A stretch of 64,000 nucleotides of DNA from Ophiodon elongatus (taxonomy: Eukaryota; Chordata; Actinopteri; Perciformes; Hexagrammidae). The notes under the pieces were generated by a model. The model was not told the origin of the DNA. It made no database searches and was given only the letters and a program-made list of their open reading frames with translations. This document shows positions 50,295 through 61,500 of the stretch, piece by piece. The first letter of the stretch is position 1. Each line of letters begins with the position of its first letter. The stretch spans positions 1,013,501 through 1,077,500 of the forward strand of contig JACSYO010000134.1 of the NCBI GenBank assembly GCA_016806645.1. Reading direction: 5' to 3'. A program made the translations under genes and the position numbers.

Positions 50295-53200
50295 TGTAGT
50301 ATATTTTGCTCTGTAATGCATGAAGATAACATATGTGAAGGGGCCTGTGACTTCGGAATGTCGGATCCATTGCTGTTGTTGCACATGGGATACTCGTTAG
50401 GTACCCCCGCTGGGCAATGCTCCTTGACCTGGAGGATGGAGGAGTAGCTGTGCCTATGTCCGAAACATGTCTTTTATTGGGGGCCCTCTTTATGACGTCA
50501 TTATATACTCAAGTCTGGGGCGTAAACAACAACCATATATAAGTGATCGGGAGATCCCCGACGGTTAGAGTTCTGTTCGACTTTGGGACTCTCCGGGTGT
50601 ACATGACGCCCGTCTTGACATATGTTGCTTGTTTGTAATAAACTTCATTATACCAGCAAGAACAGTGTCCGCGGAGATTCCTTCATCATCACTCCAACAT
50701 CACTGTCGCTTGAAATATACAACACTATCTAGATGGGTGGCTGGTTCAATTAGATAGTTTCTATTTTGTCGTTTTCTCTGTGAAAAGTCTGCTTGGAACT
50801 GCATTTTTAAATGCCGATTCAACAAATCACATGTTACCTTGAGAGCGTTATCCAGTACGAAGACACAGATCCAGAAGCAAAACTGCAGCGATGGAGAGAT
50901 CAGATATCTGTCTGGTCCCGACGCAGCCGGCTGGGTCTGGTGTCAGGACCAGAAGCCCTTCTGGCAGCGGATACCATTATTTTACTGAATGCAAATTGTG
51001 TGCATTTATATCTTTGCGTTTCATTTTTACATTCTGTTTTACAAAGTTAGGAAGGCAATGTTTAAGTCGAGTCTGATATAGCCTTCAATATCAAAGAATG
51101 CAGCTTATTAATAAACCAACGGTCTCAGGTACACGGTATTAGGGTGATAACTGCCATGGTCATGGCCCAGTTGTATTTGTACTCTATTTCTAATAATACT
51201 TGAAGAAATCACCAAATGTCAAAAGTTTTCCCTCTAGTTTTTCGAACAGGCTTTGTCATGAGTACTTTTACGCAGAACGTGAATATTATGCACTGAAAAA
51301 GCGTAGGTTTTTATTTTATTTTTTAGAAAGACGTTGATTTACTGAGCTTTTACACCACAAATAAAAAGGCATCATCATATTCCTGTAGTGCAGAATGGAA
51401 ATGTTCAAATGGTTCACGAGTGCTCAACAACACCGAGGCTCCGTCGCGCCAACAAAGATGGCAAACTTTATTACGACCTTGACAAAGGCAACGCAGAACC
51501 AGTTCCTTCCGATCTTACCTTTCACAATAAAAGCCCTAGACACTGCGTAACTGTTTACCAGAGGCAAAGCTTAAGTTACACACTAATTTACCTCCAGCAG
51601 CTCCGGGTCACTAGGATTCTGGTAGTGGTTGAATCATAATTGAATACCCCTGCTCTAAACTGGCAATACTTGAATTGGTGTCTAAACAAAACACAATGCT
51701 TATTACAGATTTATGAAGAGAAAAACTTGCTGAGATTCATCTCAAATCTTTAGGTTCACAACTTTCAGATAATGTACACCACTTCTATTTGGCATCTACT
51801 GTTGACCTGCCATCTCCTCCTAACAATCTCCTGACCCACTAAAAAAGACAAAAATGGCTCAATGGTAAAGAGTAGAAGAGGTTAAAATGACAGTCAGGTG
51901 GTTCAGTGGGACAAAAATCTATGTATACATGCATTAGCTAAATGCACTGAATGTATATGCAGTGAAAACCCAATGTGTAAAATATGTAATATTACAATTT
52001 TCATTTGAGGGTTTTAAAGGAAAGCTAAATGCTCTCCTTTGTTTGACCAGAAAAGCCAACTTGTTTTGGGGAAAGGTTGAACACAAGCGAAGCGGTAAAC
52101 AGGAGCTGGTATGATGATCGGCGTGAAGGGGACGTCCTCCAAAGGCTCAGTCGTTTACAAGCAAGCGTGGGGCGAGGCTCACCCTCCTGGGACAACTGGG
52201 TGGGCAAACAGTCCCGACTGTTAACGGACAAAACGTAAGAAGGCGTCTCAAGAATGTAACGGCAAGGAGTAAGAAGCTAACGTCCGGGCCGAACGGCCCC
52301 ACGGTCACATGACTTCACGTCACCACCACTAAGCTGAAGGCAGACTAGTGCCTGGTGTGATGAGGTTTAGTAATCTGACTAAGCCCCTTTTTTTAAAACA
52401 TGTAAAAGCTTCTAAACTCACCACAGGGGTATTGACTGATGGAACTGATGCTGCTGCCTGTGTTACTACAGCGTGGCTTCGGAGGAAAGTACCGCGGCTA
52501 CTAGACGGTCTGCTGTCTCCCATTGAAACTGAGGGGCGCGTTGTGAAGTGCAGAATGAGAACAGAGACCACGGACTGTTGAGCACCTGGGGTTGTAAATA
52601 AAGCAAGAATCTAAAAACGTCAACAATTAGTGTCCTCAGTTCCCAAATGCCCCCTGAGTGTTGGTGATGGAACACAGCGGCAAACACGTCCTGGTCCCAA
52701 CGTGTTCCCGGCATCGAATCCCAAATGAGTGTGCGTTCACACAAAAACTAAAGTTTATCAGTTTGAACATAGAACATCTCATCTTTGTGCCGTTTTCAAT
52801 TGAACAGTAAATTATAAATGTATTATAAATAATATATTTGCATTCTGTTTTATTTAAGCTTTGCAAAGCTTCCCAACTTCGGGGACTCGGGGTCGTGATG
52901 GGGGGGGGGGGGGGGGCTTTCCTGAAACCGTTCAAAATCAGAAGTAGACTATCATCTAAAATATCACACTATGACGTCGCATTAAATTTTCTCAAACTGT
53001 ACAAAGGGGCCACAGACTGGAACACATCGGGATGTGGACAATGGTGCCCGGATACATTCAGTGTGTGAGGAGGGGTCTCACCTGCTACATTCAATGAGAG
53101 TGACTTTGAGTCGGCCTTCCACCAGCCTGCTGTCCTGGATGGACAGGTCCAGATCACAAGCCGAGCCCAGCAGAGGCTGCACTTGGAACGGGAAGAAGGG

Positions 53201-53490
53201 CTTGTATCTGTGGAGAGAGACAGGAAGCACACTTTCAATTCAGGATCTCCACGAGGGCACCGACGTAAACCACCCTTCTGCATCTCTTAACCTTTACATA
53301 CGGTTTGGACATTTGACAGCAGTAAAAAACACCCTAATGATATTCTTTGTAAGATGGGGGGGGGGTTATGTGTGGCAGATTTTTGCCTTTCTGTGCACAT
53401 CCAACGTTTCCTCACGAAGCCAACGCAGATAAGAGGAGAGAATGAAGAACTTCGATTGGATGCCCAACAAAACCAGACGGTTTCAGCTGA

Positions 53491-53526
<36 letters not shown>

Positions 53527-56500
53527 CAAAGAAGTATTTCAATAAAAATACAATCATGCATTGCCTAATCACTTGAATTGTGTGTTTTATGAAAATAACC
53601 ACTATAGATGACAATAACAAAGCAATAGGATAACATTTAGAAGTTTTGACAGTTTATACTGCCTTCAAAATGGCTGATCAGATTTTTAGGGGAAGTTACT
53701 CTGGAGCCTTGCTGTCATACTTCATCGGAATCAGCTAAAATCAGAATTGACAGGTCGGATTAAAAAAGAAAAGAAAAATCAGAATAGGACAAGAAAATTG
53801 CCTTGATTTTGGGAAGTATAACTGAGGCTATTAGAGTGCTTCGGGGACGAATCATTTGTGTAGGCCAACCCGGTTCCTATGACAAAAGGCCAACGGGATC
53901 TGTGGTAAACAAACCTTTTGGATACAAGAAGTCAAATGTTGGCACTCAATGAAGAACACTTAATTAGATTTGAGAAACCTGTCCACCGGCTCTGAAAGGT
54001 GTGAGCCCACACAGTGTGGAAGGCGTCAGCACCGGTTTGGCAGTCGGCTACGTGTGAAGAATGTGACCAGTAGGCGGGGTCACAGTAGGCGGGGTCACAG
54101 TGAATGCTGGCCACACTGGGACTACTTCTGCTGGGTGTGGTGCCTGGTGGAGGACTGGCTCCTCGAGGGCAGCCGGCCTGAGTGTTAATGAAAACAGCCA
54201 TTGTAACGTATAAATATGATGTCTAAGAGCGCACACCCATCCTCTGCTATTTTGGGCTCTTGGTGCAACTGTTGTTTGCCCGAGGCTCTTGCTGTTCCAA
54301 ACAGTGGACTTTGTTCAGGCAAATCATTCACATTACTGGTGAAACTGATGTTACGGTCTGTTCATGCAAATGCTCTGGTGGCCACAAACACACAGCCAGG
54401 GCTTTGTCAACAAATGGAGGCAGGATTGTCACGCATAGGAAGCAAACTCTTAGCATGTACCCCGTTGATGCGAGTATCCTTCGCTCATGACCAGAACCAG
54501 ACAAACAATGGTCATACTACTTAAGAAACTTGGTAGAGTTGGTAAACTTGTAAGAGAGAAGACATCCATCTGTGCAAGCAACGATACATCCGAGTGCGAG
54601 CATACAGTTGGAGTCCAAGCAGAGCGAATCAGAGCGCAAGCAGTGTGAGGACAGAGTTTTGATGGAAGCGTTACCAAATCTGAACGTGAAACTAATGAGT
54701 CACGCTTTCAAATGTAAAGAGCTGGCTCTTGATCAGAGATAGGAAAGGAGCTCCATGGGAGTGCAGGATGAGTCATCGAACATTTCAACCATTTTACAGG
54801 AGAAAAGACAAGAATTTGATGAAAAACACCAATACTGATTTTCTTGATATATTACATATAAAACATTTTTTCATTTCACTGGGTCTTTATATTAGCCGTT
54901 GTACCACTGCATGTTAAAAGCAGGAGACATAGACATCACTTGTCGATAAGTAATATATTAAATAATGGGCCAAAAGCTGTCCAACACTTTTATAAGAAGA
55001 ATGTGTACTTGGCCACAATTAATGAGTAATATGACCAGTGAACTGAGAAGAGTTCAAATAGAATGAACCGTAGGAAAAGATACAATGTTTTGAAATCAAG
55101 GTCTTATTTCAAAACGACGAGCATTTGTCATGTGGCCTCTCGGGGAAAACCTAGAGTGCCTAAAGTGCTGCTAATCACCTTTAGTATCTTCTGTAAGTTG
55201 CATTTTAAAACCATTGATCAGATTTTTAAAGCACTTTCTAAATGAGAATGGAGTTCAGATTTATCTGAGTGCTTGTTTCCGTTGATGAAAAAGTAGCAAT
55301 GTGCAGGAATATGAACTGAGATTCATTGAGATCGTTGACAGGTAAATTGTAATCGAACCGTGGGAAAGTGAGTGGAAAGGAACTCACTTCCTTATTGAGT
55401 ATACACTTACAAGACCCCTTGTAGACAAGGAAAAGGCAGTAGATATGAGACATTTTGCAGCACATACACCTTCAAATATTGAGAAAAAAAAAGTGTGTTC
55501 TGTTCTTTGCATTTGCAGTCTCAGTTAGTTGACAGTTCAGCTAATGAGAAGTCAAAAGGTTTAAAGACCAAATACAAAAAAGACAGAAATTCCTCACAAG
55601 ACAGAGACGTGACTCATCTCAAAGGTCTCGTTAGATTGTCCTTCTTCTCTGACCCACACACCGGATAAAACCAGGAATGCTGTAATGTAATCAGTTTCAG
55701 GATGCTGCTATCACACCTTTGTCTACAGCGTGTGACCAACACAACGGCCTCAGCACGAGCTCAGCAAGCGCACGGACAAAGACATGCAGCCGTCCTGATG
55801 CTAAGTCCCTGTCTCAGGAGGGCTGTGAAGTTCAGGTTTCATTTCAAAAGGCCTCTTGTATTTCCCTTCTCCAAAGTGTCAAGCTTGAGGGAGCGTGTGT
55901 GTGCGTGTGTATGTATGTATGTATGTATGTATGTATGTATGTATGTATGTATGTATGTATGTATGTATGTATGTATGTATGTATATATGCAATAGTGAGC
56001 TAGACATATAAGTACACCACTAATGCAGGTGATATAGGAGATCTGGCCGTGTGGTAGACTTTACTGCGGCGCTATTTGCCGTGACACTGCAAAAAGGAGG
56101 TGAAAGTCACATTAAAGAGCAGTTAATGGATGTTTTTAAACCGTAGTGCTCCTTCCAGCTCCAGGCAATTACAGTTGTGTTGTTCTACAAACCTCATCAT
56201 CTCTGGCCCCTGGGCCGTCAGCCAAAACAAGAGCTGAACTACAGCGACAGTCCAATCAATGCACCAGTCTCCTCCCGTCTGTGGGACAAACTGAGAGGCT
56301 GCAATCAAATTAGTGAGCGACAGCAGATTAGAGTTGGGTCGATTTTCGGGTTTTTTCCGGCCCGGACTGGTGTACGAGCTTAAACTTGTTGGATTTTATG
56401 CAAACTGGGTGAGCCGGGCATTGGTGATTATGACACGTTGTGGCAAATTAAAAAGTAGCAACCTCCATCAGTAACCCGTGCAGACGCTTAATCAAACTTT

Positions 56501-58546
56501 CATTGCATTGGAAATAAGTGAAATGACAGATTTGTATATAAACGGTACAACCAAGCCACTAGTGTCCGACAGGGCTCGACCCTTCATAAGTTCCGCCCCT
56601 TTTCGCTCTGTGCTCCAATAACATTTGAGCAAGGAGCCTGGCAGAACAGGTCAACTTACACTTTCCTTTTCGTATTGTCGGTTAACGGTTAAACTGTTCA
56701 TTAAGACAAAGGCCGAGACCTAAACGATAAGGAACATCGATGATCATAGTAGTATCGATAAAATCCTAACGGTACCCATACCTACATATCACACACTGAG
56801 TGACTTTCAGGGTTCAATTAATGTCGTTCTACATCACAGGGTTGCACAACAAAAAGCAGTTGTAGTTCCTTTTTGCTACTCAAGAGACTCTAAACAGTGA
56901 TGCATTCCTGGAGGGCTTTTTTTTTCCATTTGGCATCAGGAGAAATGGAAACAGCAGCAAACAAAAACACTGGGAAATTCTCTGGAAAGATAATATGGCC
57001 CACATCTCAAAATTATAAATTTGACATCAGGAAAACATTGTTGATCAACTCTGACTAAGTATGAGCACCAAGCATCACCAATAGGCCACGTAGATATGAG
57101 AATCATTTGAACCTATTGTTGCGCATCACGTCCATGGCACTGGGACTTAACTAGCTGCGATTTTGAGCTGAGCTTATTGTCAGACGCCCTGATTCTATTT
57201 ATTCCTGTCGATTTGAAAGCGCTGCAATGGACAAGGAGCAGCTGGTTTGTACTAAAAATGAGTCATCGGTACGATACCTCCTCATTTGACCACAAAAACC
57301 TAAAGGAGGTGGCAGCTGGCTGGAGGGAGATCAACAGGGAACTGAGAGTTTCCTACTTGCTTTTGGCTATATTGTATCACTTCCAGGAAATATCACAGTA
57401 TAAAACGTCTTTTTTTTTTGTTTGTTTAGAAAGTACAAACATCAGAAGACAGCGAGTGCTGCTCACCCAATCGTTTAAGTGGTTACGTCTCCAGTCCGAT
57501 CTCGAGCGCACCGCTGATAGGTACGTGGTTTGTTTACAAGACGTAACGTAATGGCACATTTTCTGGTTCATTCGTTTGCTTATATCAGTCATTAACTGAC
57601 AACTCCAGAAATGAGCAGCCCTCGGTGGTCAATAAAGCTAGTAGGACAGACCGATCGCAATTATTTATCGTGATTATTCACTGATTTTGGGACAAAATAT
57701 TTTGTAGCACTTGGACGTTCTAATAAACAGCGCACGGCTCTCACTTCCATACTGTGCTACAGCCCCGCTAATGAAAACATATTTGCATCAAACTCAGTCT
57801 TCATTCAAAGTGCATTGCTGCTCTCACGTCCGCGTCGTTCTACACTCATGCTAATTTAGAAGAGCACGTAAAATAAGGTTCCGTTTAATCTGAATTAAGA
57901 GCATTGAGTCATACACAGTACGTGACTCTTCTACTCTGCAGATGTTTTCACTTTCCACAGGCTGCCGCTGTCGGGTGCGTGCGCGCAGTGGTTATGACAG
58001 CTCCCCAAAGGGGAAGCCGAAACATCTGGATTGCCCCCCCCCTCCCTCTCCCAAGCGCTTTCTATGAAAGATCTCAGAGAGGAGCACACATTTTAAACAA
58101 TATTGCAGCCGATGTTTACCATTTAACTGAGGGCAGCCTAAATCGTGAATGCGATTAATATTATATTAATTGTGCGGCCCTAAAAGCTAGCACACGCACA
58201 AGCCGTTTCCCAGGCTCCTCTGCTCTCCCCTCATCTAAGCTTCTGCAATGCAGCTTCCGGATGAATACAAAAACAAATTCATGGAGCTGGAATGATGATT
58301 AGGGCAAAAGAAGCCCATCCCAGATTAGGCTTTCAGCATCGTATTCCCCCACAGCCGAGGTTGGGACTCTCCGTGGGTGCTGTAATGCCTGGATTACCTC
58401 CAGTGGGCCGCGGTCCCAGCCCTGCCCTCCACAGAACTACCATCTGTGCCACTCAGCAAATCCCAAGGTCCAGTGCTCATTCTCTGAGGCTGCTCCTCAT
58501 TACATCATCTCATCACGCTCACTCACTCTGCATGGTTGTGGGTGAT

Positions 58547-58577
<31 letters not shown>

Positions 58578-61500
58578 TTTGGAGTTCTTCTGTTTGCTGC
58601 AGTCCTCTCCCAGACAACTCAAGGGCAATAAAGAAGCGTTTACTGCTTGCATTTAACAGTTGGACAGGCAACAGGGAGGCTTAGAGGAGGTTTTTAAAAA
58701 TATAGGACATTAGTGCCAAAGGTCAGTTATAAATGAGCCAAGTAACAAGGTTTCCTGTAGTGTTTTACCGTGTAGTGGGGGCACGCCGCCTCCTCTGAGA
58801 TAACGAGTCCCTCCTCAAAAAAGGTCAGACAAAATGATTACATTTTTCTGAAATAAAATATTAAGCTTAGGGGGAAACAAGCAGAGGCCCTTCATCCCAC
58901 AGTAGGAGACATATTCAATGGCTGAGGAGGCGGTTCAGTAACTATAGAGATGATTACTTAAGAAGATCAACAACGTTGTTGCATTATTCAAGGATTGTGC
59001 CATACGTTAGGACCTCTTTGTTTGGAGCCCTATCCTGTGCCGTCACTTCTTTTACACATTTAAGTATTTACAATATGCACAACGTACGACGACCTCTGAC
59101 CCTCGCATTGGAAAAAGGACAAACATTAACAGGGAGAAACCAAAGCAGGAAACCTCCAGGAGAGCAACAGAGGAGGAATCCTTCTCCCAGGATGGACAGA
59201 AGTGTGACAGATGGCACATGTACAGATAAACCACGTTATGAAACCACTGCATAGTCAATCTACATGACAGACAATAATGACACCCACTACTAAAACAGCA
59301 GCAGTGGATAGAATGCTAATGATAAGCAGTGATCGTAACAGTAATGTTGTGTGTTCCTCGTTATTGTAAATGAGTACAATGAGAGCAATGATTTGGCTAC
59401 AATTTGATCTTCCACACATCGTTCAGAGTCTCGTTGTATAAACTGTAGTTATTTGGTTCATGGTTGTTGATTTCTCAGACCGTCTCACTGGAACTCTGTA
59501 GTAGAACATACTCGTGGAATCTGCTCCATCACAAACATCCACTAACTGTAGTGTGCAGACTGACCAGAGGGGTTAAAAGGTAACAAACTTACTTTACATG
59601 CTACTCACTTATGGATATTTGTTTATGTTTATTGAAACCTTCTGTGCCCCCACAGTCCCCCAGCAGCACTCTGGTATACCCTAATGCAGGCGTCACCAAT
59701 AGGCGGACCGTGGTCCGGGTCCAGACCCCGTTGTATCTGGACCCAGACTTATAATAATATAATATAGATAATTGAGAATGATTACATTTCTATTTTAACC
59801 GGCGCAGCTTTTCTATCCTTCGCGGCTCTCGCTCAGCGGTCCAGGAAACACACCGACCAATCACATGCCTTGTAAATCATATCCCGTGATGCTACTCTGC
59901 CAATCAAATATGTATTCTGATAAGTACCGCCCTCGACTCGAGTGACATAAACACACGAGAGAGAGAGAGACGACAGCGGGAGAGAACGAGTACAGAAGTT
60001 ATTTGACAAACGTTTGTTTGGAATGTGGAACCTTCACCAGACTCTGGAACCAAGAGAGGAGACTCTTTAGGTTCATTCCTTCCTACGGTCGTTGACTACA
60101 TACAGACGTTAATACAACTGTTGGCTACCTTTTTTCTTTTTTTTTTTTAATATTTATATATTTATATATATATATATATATTTATATCACTAAATCATAG
60201 TCAGACAATATAGTGATGTTCTGGACCTTTGCATGAGGACACTATGGACCTGGTTGAATATTAATTGAATACCCTGCCCTAATGTATTTATTGTGATGCA
60301 TAGACATTATTAAGAGCATGTATTTTCATGTTGTATTTTCATGTCGGCAGCAGGATGTGGCCTCTGAAGGTCCTGAGCTCCTTTCCCTCGCTCACACGGT
60401 AGAAACAAGCTCCATCCCATCATGTTGGTGACATGACATCAGCCATGATGAAGAGTAAACAGGATGTTTATGATGAAAGGTCTACGCTTTATAATTATCA
60501 CAATCAGGCCGTTCTCTTTATGTTTATGATATCACTGAATAAATCATCTCCTCCATCTTGTTCAGTCATTTGCCTTGGATTTTTTTTTTTTTTTTTTTTT
60601 TTTAAATGACCAATTTCAAATCATAAAAGCTTGCATTTTATCCATAAATGTGTGCATAACTTCTAACTGTGACGCCAGCTGGTATTTTGCATGTAATTGA
60701 AGTGAGAAGCGAAGTTAACAAAATATCCAGTTTGGGGTTTGTATAAACTTTCACTTTATCAATTAATAAATTATGAAAAAGATTTGACCAGTTAAGTATT
60801 TAAAAGTTGCCACACTACATATCCATAATATGATGAGTACTTTAAGTATATTTGTATTCCAATACTTTTGTAATTTCAGTCAAGTAAGATTTTGAATGCG
60901 GGACCTTTACTTTTACCAGAGTGTTTGTACACTGTGGTGTTTCTATTTTTCCCGAGGTAAAACACAAGTGACGTGGCCCCGGACCGACTCGCTGCCCCGT
61001 GTGAACCGGGCTAATGGCCTATTGATTCTCCTGCAGCCGTGAGTCTGTGCATTCTCTGGAGCACACCAGGCACACGTACTGCGGTGGAGTGTGTGTGTGT
61101 AGCACGGCCTTTCTTTGGGATCTGAACCTGTGGTTTCAAGGTGAGGATGTTTGATCTATTTGATAGTGACTTAATAGTTTCATACAAGTACAATTCCATG
61201 GCTGGAAAAAAAAAAAGGTTATGGAAGAGTAGGATGATGAGGACGAGCTCCTGTGCGTGGCCAATCATGCTTCTGCGGCGCGCTGGTGTCGGGCGGGTGG
61301 TCAGTTTTCAGGAGGTGGTACGCAAGCTCGACAAACCATCACCCAACCATTGAGCATCGGGTTAGCGCGCGGCTAACTCACCGGTGTTAGCGACCCTTTG
61401 ACGGCTCTGCTAAAGACAAAGCTGAAGTACGTCACTTGAACCGTGTTCCGTGAGAAAGCATAAGACGTTAGACTTCAGTATTATGCCATTAAATTAACTC

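Larger units (their letters stand above)
47831..53081 (-). other. pdzd8: pdzd8 intron of 5.25 kb
   Basis: Holds a MITE (47926-48280), a CTAT microsatellite with an adjoining solo LTR (50231-50724), a fragment ending TTGAATACCCCTG at 51652 (a hAT-like terminus), and a 17-base G run at 52900. About 48.3-50.2 kb is without recognised repeats. Confidence 0.75.

Noticed and set aside
51632..51652. hAT-like terminus TTGAATACCCCTG
   Set aside because: No matching left end and no second CTCTAAAC duplication upstream, so element boundaries cannot be given.
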